DNA of 64,000 nt from JAALLB01 sp017643495 (lineage in GTDB: Bacteria > Pseudomonadota > Alphaproteobacteria > Rhizobiales > Rhizobiaceae). The stretch spans positions 2,232,001 through 2,296,000 of the forward strand of contig OZ244147.1 of assembly GCA_965216105.1 (NCBI GenBank), in the 5' to 3' direction. The position numbers were made by a program, and so were the translations under genes. How positions within the stretch are numbered: position 1 is the stretch's first letter; the number at the start of each line of letters is the position of its first letter. This document shows, piece after piece, positions 26,296 through 35,473 of this stretch. The notes beneath the pieces were generated by a model. It made no database searches. It had not been told where the DNA came from and saw only the letters and a program-made list of their open reading frames with translations.

Positions 26296-26335
26296 AAAAA
26301 CAACCTTTTGTTTGTTACCCATTTTTGTTGCCCCG

Positions 26336-26354
26336 AATTGCCTCCCGGGCAATT
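26336..26354. repeat. Small inverted repeat in the aapJ leader
   Basis: AATTGCC (26336-26342) and GGCAATT (26348-26354) with a 5-base spacer, about 41 bases upstream of the aapJ ATG. It could be an operator or a 5' mRNA hairpin in the shared aapJ/metC control region (26296-26576). No known riboswitch pattern was recognised there. Confidence 0.35.
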
Positions 26355-26576
26355 TGATTTTGTTTTTGCCTAACGGCTACCCCCGAAGGAGTTCTCCCTC
26401 AAAATCAATGCTTGGCATCAAATGTCATTGTGGCGTTTACGTCAAGGGCAAAAAAATGCCCAAAAAGGCTCTTTTCCTGCAGTTTTTCACAGTTCCCGCA
26501 ATATTGTTTGCAGAAAATTGCAATAAATGTTTTCAAGTTCGTTCATTCGCAAGTTTTTGAAGAAAAGGCCGGAATC

Positions 26577-27761
26577 ATGCGCAGCGACAAGAATGACAAA
26601 TCCAGCAATTACCGTCAGGCAACGCGGTTAACCCATACGGGTAACCATCCTGATGAATATCACGGGTTTGTTAATCCACCTGTCGTGCATGCCTCAACCG
26701 TTCTGTATCCTGATTATGAAACGATGCGCACGCGCAATCAAAAATATACATATGGTACACGCGGCACCCCAACCACTGATGCGCTTTGTGAGGTAATCGA
26801 TGAAATGGAAGGCTCAGCCGGGACCGTGTTGGTCCCTTCCGGTCTGGCTGCAGTCACGGTTCCGTTGCTCGCCTTTGCGTCTGCAGGCGATCACATTCTG
26901 GTGCTTGATTCCTGCTACTCACCAACTCGCGATTTCTGCAATGAAATTCTCGCCCGCATGGGCGTGGAGGTTGAATATTATGATCCGCTGATCGGTGCCG
27001 ACATCGAAAAACTGATGCGTGACAATACCAGTATTATCTTTACTGAATCACCGGGCTCAAACACATTCGAAGTCCAGGACATCCCGGCAATTTGCAAAGT
27101 CGCCAAGGCTCATGACGCAATTGTCATGATCGACAATACATGGGCAACCCCACTTTATTTCAAACCTCTGGAGCATGGTGTTGACATATCAATACACGCC
27201 CTGACCAAGTATCCGGGAGGACATTCGGACCTGGTCCTGGGCTCGGTTTCCGCCAATGAGCGTTGCTGGAAACAGCTTGACCGGATGAAGAATATTCTCG
27301 GGACAAGCGCCAACGGTGACGACAGCTATCTTGTTCTTCGAGGTATTCGATCCATGGGCGTTCGGCTCAAGGAACACGAGAAGAACGCATTGGAAATGGC
27401 AAAATGGCTGGAACAACACCCCGCCGTTGGACAGGTTTTGCATCCGGCCCTGCCTTCGCACCCCCAGCACGAACTTTGGAAGCGCGATTTCAAGGGCTCC
27501 ACCGGACTGTTCGGTTTTACACTCAAAACCGAAGACATGGGCAAGGCTGCGAGATTTTACGATGCTCTCGGACTGATCGGGCGGGGTTATTCATGGGCCG
27601 GTTATGAAAGTCTTGCGGTTATCGTGAACCTCAAAGACCGGACGATCGCAAAAGGACCTGAGGACGGCATTCTCGTGCGATTGAATGTCGGGCTGGAAGA
27701 CCCGGAAGACCTCAAGGAAGACATAGAACAAGCCATGCGCGTTGCCGGTTTTTCAAACTGA
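26577..27761 (+). CDS. metC: Cystathionine beta-lyase
   Basis: 394 residues of the PLP-dependent Cys/Met metabolism family. Cleaves cystathionine to homocysteine, pyruvate and ammonia. The PLP lysine is in 'IHALTKYPGGHSDLVLG', with 'MIDNTWATPLYFKPLEHG' and 'YTYGTRGTPTTDALCEVIDEMEG' also diagnostic. Start chosen at ATG 26577, preceded by an A-rich AAAAGG site; the open frame upstream has no family similarity. Divergent from aapJ, an arrangement known in rhizobia. Confidence 0.93.
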   Translation: MRSDKNDKSSNYRQATRLTHTGNHPDEYHGFVNPPVVHASTVLYPDYETMRTRNQKYTYGTRGTPTTDALCEVIDEMEGSAGTVLVPSGLAAVTVPLLAFASAGDHILVLDSCYSPTRDFCNEILARMGVEVEYYDPLIGADIEKLMRDNTSIIFTESPGSNTFEVQDIPAICKVAKAHDAIVMIDNTWATPLYFKPLEHGVDISIHALTKYPGGHSDLVLGSVSANERCWKQLDRMKNILGTSANGDDSYLVLRGIRSMGVRLKEHEKNALEMAKWLEQHPAVGQVLHPALPSHPQHELWKRDFKGSTGLFGFTLKTEDMGKAARFYDALGLIGRGYSWAGYESLAVIVNLKDRTIAKGPEDGILVRLNVGLEDPEDLKEDIEQAMRVAGFSN

Positions 27762-27841
27762 GGGACTTGAGGTATCCGGCTTGGCAACCTAGTTGGGTTA
27801 TTAGGTACCAGCTATTTAAAAAAAGATGGAAACGAGATCCC

Positions 27842-28297
27842 ATGCGTTATTTGCATACAATGGTTCGGGTTACGGACGTGGAAAAATCACTTCACTTTTA
27901 CTGTGACTTGTTGGGTTTGAGGGAAAAATCCAGAACAGAAAATGAAGAAGGCCGCTATACCCTTATTTTCCTTGCGGCGCCCAAGGACTGGGACCAGGCC
28001 GCTGAATCCAGTGCGCCTCTCGTGGAGTTGACCTACAATTGGCCGGGCAAAGATGGCGAAACAGAAGAATTGCAAGGTGGCAGAAATTTTGGCCATCTGG
28101 CTTATGCGGTCGATAATATTTATGAAACCTGCGAGAAACTGCAAAAAGGCGGTGTAACCATCAACCGCCCACCCCGGGACGGGCGCATGGCTTTTGTCAA
28201 ATCGCCGGAAGGCATCTCCATAGAACTGCTTCAAAACGGTGATCCGCTCGACAAGCAGGAGCCCTGGGCAAGCATGGAAAACAGCGGCAGCTGGTAA
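27842..28297 (+). CDS. gloA: Lactoylglutathione lyase (glyoxalase I)
   Basis: 151 residues; detoxifies methylglyoxal by isomerising its glutathione adduct. Metal ligands fit GloA: His5 ('MRYLHTMVRV'), Glu62 ('LVELTYNW'), His85 ('FGHLAYAV') and Glu128 ('SIELLQ'). Start at ATG 27842. An 80-base gap separates it from metC; a strong terminator follows. The tail 'GDPLDKQEPWASMENSGSW' is an extension beyond E. coli GloA. Confidence 0.93.
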   Translation: MRYLHTMVRVTDVEKSLHFYCDLLGLREKSRTENEEGRYTLIFLAAPKDWDQAAESSAPLVELTYNWPGKDGETEELQGGRNFGHLAYAVDNIYETCEKLQKGGVTINRPPRDGRMAFVKSPEGISIELLQNGDPLDKQEPWASMENSGSW

Positions 28298-28319
28298 GCT
28301 GTTAAATATCTGACATATC

Positions 28320-28346
28320 AAAAGCGGGCATTTGGGCCCGCTTTTT
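28320..28346. terminator. Bidirectional terminator between gloA and the HTH regulator
   Basis: AAAAGCGGGC (28320-28329) and GCCCGCTTTT (28336-28345) with a 6-base loop; T-runs occur on both strands, so it can serve gloA and the convergent regulator gene. Confidence 0.85.
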
Positions 28347-28352
28347 ATATGT

Positions 28353-29204
28353 TCAATGCACCTTGAGACCCGACACCCAGTCGGCGGCGCGGTCCGGAGA
28401 AACTTCCGCAACCCTGATCAAGGCATCGAAACGGCGCGCGAGTTCACGAATGTGATCCACCGAATTGATTACCAAATACATGTCTCCAAGATAGACCGAA
28501 GCGCGTTTCGGTCCAAACACGGTAAATGGTGCACTGAAATGGCAGGCGCCATCGTATAGAAAAAGCCGAAAAGTGGGATACAATTCATCAAGCAGTTGCT
28601 TGATCGTATCCAGTTGGGCCTTGCGAGCCCCTATCGCCAAACCGGACCAGATATCTGTCCCATTGGCGAGATTCTCCAGCCGCTGCAGCGGCATTATGGC
28701 CTCCATATCGGTTTCCGGTAAACGGTTATAGGCAAGCAATTCCTGCTGCAATCCTTCCTTCATGTCAGTCATGCCTCGCCTGAGCGAAGCAAATTCATGC
28801 CGTATTACGGCCTTTGTTCGAAAGAAATCCGGCAAGGAACTGGGAACATAGCGGATTTTGTAGCCTGCCGCTTCCTCGTGCCATTTGGCTAGCAATGACT
28901 TTGATGAATCGGACAGCGAAGTTTCAATGTTGAGAACCGATGCAACTTCCCCAAAACTGGCTTCATCCTGGCTAATCCCCAAGAGCCAGTCGACACTGAC
29001 ACCTTCTGCTTGTGAGATTGACACAAGTGTCTCTGCCCGCGGCAAGCGAACGATAGATTGATCGAGAAACTGGCTGAGAGCAGACCGGTCCAACCCACAC
29101 CGGCGCCCGAAAGCCGAGACTGACTCATTCCGCCGGGATATCAGGTGAAACAAGCGTTCCCGGAACTGTTCCGAAACACCTCGTTTGTCCAGTAAAGATT
29201 CCAT
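28353..29204 (-). CDS. XRE-type helix-turn-helix regulator with C-terminal sensor-like domain
   Basis: 283 residues. An HTH covers about residues 15-80 ('RRNESVSAFGRRCGLDRSALSQFLDQ', 'LVSISQAEGVSVDWLLG'). The remaining ~190 residues ('SLLAKWHEEAAGYKIRYVPSSLPDFFRTKAVIRHEF', 'FRLFLYDGACHFSAPFTVFG') form a conserved domain of a rhizobial regulator family, probably for ligand binding. No membrane segment. Divergent from the desaturase gene, with a repeat-rich 70-base gap, so it may control that gene and itself; this is inferred. Confidence 0.85.
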   Translation of the reverse strand: MESLLDKRGVSEQFRERLFHLISRRNESVSAFGRRCGLDRSALSQFLDQSIVRLPRAETLVSISQAEGVSVDWLLGISQDEASFGEVASVLNIETSLSDSSKSLLAKWHEEAAGYKIRYVPSSLPDFFRTKAVIRHEFASLRRGMTDMKEGLQQELLAYNRLPETDMEAIMPLQRLENLANGTDIWSGLAIGARKAQLDTIKQLLDELYPTFRLFLYDGACHFSAPFTVFGPKRASVYLGDMYLVINSVDHIRELARRFDALIRVAEVSPDRAADWVSGLKVH

Positions 29205-29215
29205 TCTGTTTTATT

Positions 29216-29251
29216 ACACAATTTTTTTGTGTTTGCACAACATTTTTGTTG
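29216..29251. promoter_or_regulatory. Overlapping inverted repeats between regulator and desaturase (possible operator)
   Basis: Three overlapping symmetric elements: ACACAA (29216-29221) with TTGTGT (29227-29232); TTGTG (29227-29231) with CACAA (29236-29240); and CAAC (29238-29241) with GTTG (29248-29251). The ACACAA/TTGTG half-site occurs repeatedly within 36 bases between two divergent starts, as expected for an autoregulated operator. The binding protein is presumed to be the adjacent regulator. Confidence 0.5.
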
Positions 29252-29274
29252 AATTTTGTGAAGTATCACGTCGC

Positions 29275-30261
29275 ATGAATGCGTTTTCCCTCGCTACGTT
29301 CGGGCAAAAGACTCACAAGATACAAGGGGGCCATTTGTTTACTGGCGCACGCACAATCAGCCATTTCATTCTTCGCATTGAATGGCCAACTCTTTTACTG
29401 ATCATTGCCACATATGCCGCTTGGTACCTGCTGATTACTTCACATGCGCAAATCAATTCGGCACTTTGGATTGTTCTTACCGGGTTTGTAGTCACCCTTT
29501 TCCTCTCAATCACTCATGAAGTAACCCACCGTCACCCGACACGAAGCGGTTTCATCAACGGAATGCTGATATTACTGCCTGTCGGTTGGGTGATGCCGTA
29601 TGAACGTTTTCGGGATACGCATATTGCACACCACGAAACGGGAGAATTGACAGACCCTTTCGATGACCCGGAGAGCTGGTATCTCAACAGGTTTGAATGG
29701 CAATCAATACCAGTGGCATTTCGAAAAATTCTGGAGTTCAACAATACGCTTGCCGGACGCATGCTGATTGGGCCAGTCCTTGGGCTGGGCAGGTTTTATG
29801 TTCAGGAACTGCGCCTGATAATGACAGATCAAACCCAGAGATCCTATCTGGTATCAGTCTGGCTGAAACATATCCTGTTGTGTGCCTTGCTTGCATGGAT
29901 CGCAAGCGAAGTCAGTTTCTGGATGCTGGCAGGCTCAACATATCTTGGCGTTTCCCTGCTCATGGTTCGCAGCTTCCTCGAACACCAGGCCAGCCCGGAC
30001 CGGAGAGAAAGGACGGTGATCATTGAACGCAATTGCCCCCTTGCTTTTCTCTTTCTGTTCAACAACCTTCATGTGGTTCATCATGACCGGCCAGGGATTC
30101 CCTGGTACAAGCTCCGCAACGAATACATTGCCAACCGCGAACATTATATCTGTTTGAACAATGGCTATCTGTACGAATCGTACTGGCAAGTTTTCAGGCG
30201 ATATTTCTTCCGGATGAAAGAACCCGTACTCCATCCTGCCTCAGAAATGGAAACACACTAA
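29275..30261 (+). CDS. Membrane fatty acid desaturase/hydroxylase family protein
   Basis: 328 residues from the ATG at 29275. The three diiron histidine boxes are complete: HxxxH at 81-85 ('HEVTHRHP'), HxxHH at 116-120 ('HIAHHETG') and HxxHH at 266-270 ('HVVHHDRPG'). Several membrane helices surround them. It would insert double bonds or hydroxyls into acyl chains, sterol-like lipids or alkanes; the substrate cannot be fixed from sequence. The following gene starts about 30 bases later and is probably co-transcribed. Confidence 0.9.
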   Translation: MNAFSLATFGQKTHKIQGGHLFTGARTISHFILRIEWPTLLLIIATYAAWYLLITSHAQINSALWIVLTGFVVTLFLSITHEVTHRHPTRSGFINGMLILLPVGWVMPYERFRDTHIAHHETGELTDPFDDPESWYLNRFEWQSIPVAFRKILEFNNTLAGRMLIGPVLGLGRFYVQELRLIMTDQTQRSYLVSVWLKHILLCALLAWIASEVSFWMLAGSTYLGVSLLMVRSFLEHQASPDRRERTVIIERNCPLAFLFLFNNLHVVHHDRPGIPWYKLRNEYIANREHYICLNNGYLYESYWQVFRRYFFRMKEPVLHPASEMETH

Positions 30262-30292
30262 AGTTTTGGCAACTCCCCTCGCTACACTTTCC

Positions 30293-31045
30293 ATGTATGA
30301 ACGCCCTGAAACAAGACCGGCGATCGAACGTTTATGGAAGCTCATAGCGTTACAACTTGAAGCGCGGAACGTGCCGGCGCCCGAAAGTCTTTCTCGCGAC
30401 AGGTCCTTGTTCGATATATGGAACGACGAATGCCTGCTGCTTGGCCAGACATGCGGCTGGCCTTATGCAAACCTCCTGTCAGACAAGGTTATTCCTGTCG
30501 CGCGTTTTGATTACGGGGTCGCTGGTTGCAAACCGGGTGATTACTGCTCCATATATATCGGAACTTTTGATACAAATGCGGACGTTGTGAAGGGCGACAA
30601 CAATCTAAGCCAAGCATTTCCTGTAGCCATCAACAGCGCAGACAGCCAATCCGGACTGCATGTGTTTTCTCAACTGTCCGGAAGAGCAGCGCAAGACACA
30701 ATACCGGACGAAAACCGCATTGTTAGCGGTTCCCATCTGAACTCCCTGAAAATGGTTGCAGAAGGCCAAGCGCGTCTGGCGGCAATAGACGCAGTTACTT
30801 TTGAACTCGCTCGCCGATTTGATCCGGTCATTGTCAACAAGGTCCGAATTCTCGGAACATCGAGACCGACCCCTGGCCTGCCCCTCGTTACCGCCAGAAA
30901 AAACAACGCCCTTGTTCCGGCACTCAGAGAAGCAATTTCCCTGGCTATCCAAGCCATGTCTGTGGAAGACAGTAAAACCCTGATGATACATGGGCTTGTT
31001 GCAGCCAGCCCGGATGATTATTCAGGTTTCAGGCAAAGCTTCTGA
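30293..31045 (+). CDS. PhnD/SsuA-like solute-binding fold protein without signal peptide
   Basis: 250 residues from ATG 30293 (a TTG at 30266 is possible). The pattern 'LLLGQTCGWPYANLL', 'GCKPGDYCSIYIG', 'LSGRAAQDTIPDENRIVSGSHLNSLKMVAEGQARLAAIDAVTFELARRFDP' matches the phosphonate/aliphatic sulfonate binding-protein fold (PF12974 type). No signal peptide or lipobox is visible, so it appears cytoplasmic, and no ABC permease or ATPase is beside it. Its partner may be the desaturase upstream; function unknown. Confidence 0.75.
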   Translation: MYERPETRPAIERLWKLIALQLEARNVPAPESLSRDRSLFDIWNDECLLLGQTCGWPYANLLSDKVIPVARFDYGVAGCKPGDYCSIYIGTFDTNADVVKGDNNLSQAFPVAINSADSQSGLHVFSQLSGRAAQDTIPDENRIVSGSHLNSLKMVAEGQARLAAIDAVTFELARRFDPVIVNKVRILGTSRPTPGLPLVTARKNNALVPALREAISLAIQAMSVEDSKTLMIHGLVAASPDDYSGFRQSF

Positions 31046-31158
31046 TTTTTTCAAATCAGACCGGAACAAAATGCGCCTGCCGACGTTTAGCGTTTAATTT
31101 GCGTACTGAATTCGTACCATCCCAAACCATCCAACGGCTTACCGGTCCCGGTAAAAAA

Positions 31159-33486
31159 ATGCCACCAACACTGACTTTCAAGGTATTCATGCGACAGCTT
31201 TCCTGTTTACTTGCCGCAATTCTCATTTCAATTTTCACGACGATCTCCACGCAAGCGCAGGAAAATACCGCTTCTGCCCCTCCCCCAGCATCAAACCAGT
31301 CAAGTGCTGATCAAGCCAGAGCTCTGGTTGATGTTTTGAAAAGCGACAAGGCGCGTGATGCACTGATCAATGAGTTGGAAAAGATAGCCCAGCCGAACAA
31401 TGATCAAACGACTTCAACCGGATCGGCTACAAGTGGCGGCGAGACGGCATCGGGAACGGATGCAAACGTGGCTGCCAGCCAGCCTGCCCAGACAGAAGAG
31501 AAAGTTTCGATCGGGCGGCAGCTTGCCGAATTTACCAAGCAAACGTCCGAATCCTTCGCGGAATCCTTGAGCACCCTTGGCGAACGCCTATCAAAAACCG
31601 GTAATACGCTGGGATCGCTTGGCGGCTCGAATACAGCGAATGTCTTGTGGGATGCATTGCTGGAAATGGCGATCATTATCGTCGTTACCTATGCCGTGTT
31701 TTACGGCCTCAGGTTTCTTAGCCTGCCGTTCTTCCGGATGATGGGGCGCCGGTCCGAGCAAGCCAACATGGTCAAGACAGGTGTGTCTGTTGCTGTTTCC
31801 GTTCTCGTTGACCTTGGTCTCGTGATTGCTGCATGGGCGTTGGGCTACATCATAGCAATCTATTTCCTGGGCATTAACGGCCAGATCGGAATCCGCCAAA
31901 CACTGTACTTGAATGCTTTCCTGATTGTTGAAATCGTCAAGGTTGCGTGCCGTACGGTTCTCTCGCCAAGTACTGACGAACTGCGCTGGATCAACATCTC
32001 GGATGAGGCAGCACGCCATTTCAATCGCGGGCTGACATTGCTCGTATCAGTGATCGGTTATGGCCACCTGCTGGTACTACCTATTGTGAACCGCAATATT
32101 TCCGCCAATGCGGGTACAGCCATGGCGTTGCTTGTGGCGCTGGTTGGACTTGGAATCGCCTTGTACATGGTAATGCGAAACCGAAAATCCGTTGCCGGCT
32201 GGCTGCTTGATGAAAAGAATGTTGCTGATGAAGGACGTTCCTTCTGGCACAATCTGGCTACCCATTGGCATTATCCTGTAATCTTTTACTTGGGCTTCCT
32301 CTTCATCCTGGTGGTTACGAGACCTGAAGACATCATGATGCCCGTGCTAGCGGCAACCGGAAAGATCATACTTGCGATTCTTGCAGGCATGGTGGTTGTC
32401 CGCATCATTTCCCGCACCCTTACAAACGGCATCCAGATGCCTGAACGGGTCAACAGCCGCCTTCCCCTTCTTGAAAACCGTTTGAACAGGTTCGTTCCCG
32501 CCATACTTCTGGCAATCAAGGCAATTGTATTTGCATTTGTAGCAATTACCCTAGCTGATGTTGTCGGCCTGTTTGACATAAGCGGCTGGTTGCAAACACA
32601 GGTTGGCGCACAGGCTACCGCAAGCATCATATCAACGCTCTTGATACTCGCCGTAGCCTTCATGGTCTGGCTTGCCATGTCATCGTGGATTGACTACCGC
32701 CTCAACCCGGAAGTCGGCAAGGTTCCGACATCGAGGGAAATCACACTGCTTTCTCTCTTCAGGAATGCGGGTACAATCGCAATTCTGTTGATCACCCTGA
32801 TGTTTGCCCTGTCGGAACTGGGTGTCGATATTGCGCCGCTCATTGCTTCAGCCGGTGTCTTGGGCCTGGCAATTGGCTTTGGCGCGCAAAAGCTCGTTCA
32901 GGACATCATTACTGGAATATTCATCCAGTTCGAGAGTGCCATCAATGTTGGCGATGTCATCACGCTGAATGACACCACAGGCACCGTTGAGCGCCTTACC
33001 ATTCGTTCGGTCAGTCTCCGGGATGTGCAGGGAGCATACCACATCATTCCGTTCAGTTCCGTGGACATGGTCACCAACTACATGCGCGAGTTCTCGTATT
33101 TCCTTTGTGACATGGGTGTAGCCTATCGTGAGGACACAGAGGAAGTTCGTGCGGCCATGCTGGATGCCTTTGAGGAACTCAAGCAGGACGAAACCCACTC
33201 AATCAACCTGTTGGCCGATATGGAGTGGATGGGCGTTCAATCCTTTGGAGACAACGCGGTTGTCGTCCGCTCGCGCGTCAAAACCTCGCCCGGAAAACAG
33301 TGGGGGATCGGTCGGGCCTATAATGCCATTGTCAAACGCATCTTTGACGAGCGCGGCATTGAAATGCCCTTCCCTCACCGCACTGTTTATTTCGGTGAAG
33401 ACAAGGAAGGCAAAGCACCGTCAGCCCCACTTGAAATCGAAATGAAAAGGCCGCCACGCAAGAAGCGCCAATCATCTGCAAAATGA
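31159..33486 (+). CDS. MscS-family mechanosensitive channel, large YbiO-like form
   Basis: About 775 residues. A signal peptide ('QLSCLLAAILISIFTTIS', cleavage near 'TQAQ') leads to a low-complexity Ser/Thr/Ala periplasmic region (to ~residue 140), about ten membrane helices, then the MscS pore and beta domain: 'AGVLGLAIGFGAQKLVQDIITGIFI' followed by 'FESAINVGDVITLNDTTGTVERLTIRSVSLRD'. It releases solutes on hypo-osmotic shock. A start at 31189 (MRQLSC) is an alternative. The C-terminus is very basic. Confidence 0.92.
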   Translation: MPPTLTFKVFMRQLSCLLAAILISIFTTISTQAQENTASAPPPASNQSSADQARALVDVLKSDKARDALINELEKIAQPNNDQTTSTGSATSGGETASGTDANVAASQPAQTEEKVSIGRQLAEFTKQTSESFAESLSTLGERLSKTGNTLGSLGGSNTANVLWDALLEMAIIIVVTYAVFYGLRFLSLPFFRMMGRRSEQANMVKTGVSVAVSVLVDLGLVIAAWALGYIIAIYFLGINGQIGIRQTLYLNAFLIVEIVKVACRTVLSPSTDELRWINISDEAARHFNRGLTLLVSVIGYGHLLVLPIVNRNISANAGTAMALLVALVGLGIALYMVMRNRKSVAGWLLDEKNVADEGRSFWHNLATHWHYPVIFYLGFLFILVVTRPEDIMMPVLAATGKIILAILAGMVVVRIISRTLTNGIQMPERVNSRLPLLENRLNRFVPAILLAIKAIVFAFVAITLADVVGLFDISGWLQTQVGAQATASIISTLLILAVAFMVWLAMSSWIDYRLNPEVGKVPTSREITLLSLFRNAGTIAILLITLMFALSELGVDIAPLIASAGVLGLAIGFGAQKLVQDIITGIFIQFESAINVGDVITLNDTTGTVERLTIRSVSLRDVQGAYHIIPFSSVDMVTNYMREFSYFLCDMGVAYREDTEEVRAAMLDAFEELKQDETHSINLLADMEWMGVQSFGDNAVVVRSRVKTSPGKQWGIGRAYNAIVKRIFDERGIEMPFPHRTVYFGEDKEGKAPSAPLEIEMKRPPRKKRQSSAK

Positions 33487-33568
33487 GTTCGACATCGAGA
33501 ATGGATGCGAGGCGAAAGGCTGGCATCCCATTGCCTTGGCATATCTGTTACAACAAGGAAAATAACTG

Positions 33569-33820
33569 ATGGAAATTCTATGGACTATCCTGATCGGTTT
33601 CATCGTTGGTATTATTGCAAAATTTCTGCATCCGGGAAGCAATGAGCCCAAGGGTTTCATTTTGACAACCCTGCTGGGGGTAGCTGGAGCATTCGTTGCT
33701 TCCTATCTCGGTCAGGCAATCGGATTTTATGAAGCAGACCAGACTGCGGGTTTCATCGGCGCCGTAATCGGGGCAATCATTGTGCTGGTCGGATGGGGCT
33801 TTGTTGCTCGCCGCTCATGA
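33569..33820 (+). CDS. GlsB/YeaQ/YmgE-family stress membrane protein
   Basis: 83 residues with three membrane helices and the glycine-rich pattern 'GFIVGIIAKFLHPG', 'TTLLGVAGAFVASYLGQ', 'GFIGAVIGAIIVLVGWG'. The family is often induced by stress; no biochemical activity is known. A GGAAAATAACTG leader precedes the ATG; it lies 82 bases after the channel gene. Confidence 0.92.
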   Translation: MEILWTILIGFIVGIIAKFLHPGSNEPKGFILTTLLGVAGAFVASYLGQAIGFYEADQTAGFIGAVIGAIIVLVGWGFVARRS

Positions 33821-33880
33821 ACCCGTTCAGGACTTCGGGGTAATCCCTTTTGTGGGCTTTGTCTTGGAAGCATGCGACTA

Positions 33881-35473
33881 CTAGAAATCGGTAGGCGCGC
33901 CACCTTCCCGTTTGCGTCTTTCGACAAACTCTGAGAGTTCCTCGGCAACAGCCACATCCATTGCCGGGGCCTCGTATTCTTCAAGTATCTTTTTGCCTAC
34001 CCGGTTTGCCCGCTCGACCGTTTGCTCGGCACCCCGGTCTTCCCAATTCTCGAAATTCGACCAGTCCGAAAGAAATGGCGAATAAAATGCTGTTTCGTAA
34101 CGCTGCTGTGTGTGCTGGATACCAAAGAAATGACCTCCCTGGCCCACTTCCCTCATGGCGTCGAATGCAAGGTCTTCCTCATCCCATCGGACAGGTTTCA
34201 TGTAGGCGATGAGTTGTTGCAATTGTTCACAATCCATCACGAATTTTTCAAACGACGCGCAAAGGCCACCCTCAAGCCATCCTGCAGCGTGATAAACAAC
34301 GTTCACACCCGATGTCATGGCAGCAAACAGTGAATGGGCACTTTCCCAGGTCGCCTGATTATCCGGCGCATTGGAAACGCATGTATTCGAAGCTCTCAGA
34401 GGCAAGTTGTAATAACGTGCCATTTGTCCGGTCATCTGGGTTGTACGCATATAGTCCGGTGTGCCGAAGGCAGGTGCACCGGTTTTCATGTCAACATTGG
34501 ATGAAAAAGTGCCGATTGCCACCGGGCAACCCGGCCTTATGCACTGAACCAACGCAACACCAATCAACGCCTCAGCCACAGACTGGGCCACGGTTCCAGC
34601 CAGGGTAATGGGTGACATTGCGCCGGCCAGGGTGAATGGCGTGATTATCGTTGGTTGCCCCCGTCTCGCCAGGCGCATGAGACCATCCAGCATTGGATGG
34701 TCATGGATCAATGGTGAAGTCGAGTTGATATTGGTATACATCCGGGGTGTGGCTTCGAATTCCTCGTGTGACAACCCTCCTGCGATGCGCACCATTTCCA
34801 TCACGTCCTCGACCCGCTCCTTGCCAAGCGAATAGGCATGTACAACCTTGTCAGTCAGCATCAGTTTGTCGTGCAGACAATCAAGATGACGAACCGACGG
34901 ATGGATATCCATTGGCTCAACCGGATATCCGCCTGCAAAATGAATGCAATTGAAATACTGGGTGAGCTTCAGAAACATTCTGTAAGCAGACCTGGTACCG
35001 GTCCTGCGGCCTTCATCAAGGCTGGAATAGTTGGGTGGCGAGGAAACATTACCAAACACCATATGTTTGCCGCCGATTTGAAGGGTTCGTTCGGTGTTTC
35101 TGGGTGTCAGCGTAAAGCTGTCGGGTGCCAAGCCCACTTTTTCCATCACGAAATCGCGGCCCATTTTCACCAATGCACTATCAGAAGTCGGGTCAGAAAT
35201 TTCGCAGCCGTGCTGACGAAAAATTTCGACCGCATCCATGTTGAGGATGCGAATACCAACTTCTTCAAGAACACGCATTGCCGTATCGTGGATTGCCAAT
35301 ACACCTTCTGGTCGCAATGGCTCGATCGGCTGGTCAGAGTTTACAGGTATCTGCCACGGAAGCTGTTCGATCGCAGCACCCCGACCACGAGTGTTCGCTG
35401 CGCGGCCACCGCTTCTTCTCACCCGGCGCCCGCGTTTGGGGCCATCATCGACATGTTCAACGGACATGATCAT
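33881..35473 (-). CDS. MttB-family (trimethylamine methyltransferase-like) protein, non-pyrrolysine
   Basis: 530 residues from ATG 35473 (an ATG at 35467 is equally possible; GGGAGAGGG precedes both). Long matches to the MttB family run through 'LEEVGIRILNMDAVEIFRQHGCEI', 'FGNVSSPPNY' and 'ITPFTLAGAMSPITLAGTVAQ'. The frame has no internal TAG, so it is the non-pyrrolysine type, members of which demethylate glycine betaine, proline betaine or related quaternary amines and pass the methyl group to a corrinoid protein. No corrinoid-protein gene is adjacent, so the substrate remains open. N-terminal 30 residues are Arg-rich. Confidence 0.9.
   Translation of the reverse strand: MIMSVEHVDDGPKRGRRVRRSGGRAANTRGRGAAIEQLPWQIPVNSDQPIEPLRPEGVLAIHDTAMRVLEEVGIRILNMDAVEIFRQHGCEISDPTSDSALVKMGRDFVMEKVGLAPDSFTLTPRNTERTLQIGGKHMVFGNVSSPPNYSSLDEGRRTGTRSAYRMFLKLTQYFNCIHFAGGYPVEPMDIHPSVRHLDCLHDKLMLTDKVVHAYSLGKERVEDVMEMVRIAGGLSHEEFEATPRMYTNINSTSPLIHDHPMLDGLMRLARRGQPTIITPFTLAGAMSPITLAGTVAQSVAEALIGVALVQCIRPGCPVAIGTFSSNVDMKTGAPAFGTPDYMRTTQMTGQMARYYNLPLRASNTCVSNAPDNQATWESAHSLFAAMTSGVNVVYHAAGWLEGGLCASFEKFVMDCEQLQQLIAYMKPVRWDEEDLAFDAMREVGQGGHFFGIQHTQQRYETAFYSPFLSDWSNFENWEDRGAEQTVERANRVGKKILEEYEAPAMDVAVAEELSEFVERRKREGGAPTDF

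Noticed and set aside
26296..26576. SAM riboswitch before metC
   Set aside because: I could not find the conserved core or pseudoknot pattern of known SAM riboswitches; only small hairpins are present.
33881..35473. Possible pyrrolysine codon in the MttB homologue
   Set aside because: No in-frame TAG occurs and no pyl genes are seen; it is the standard-code family.
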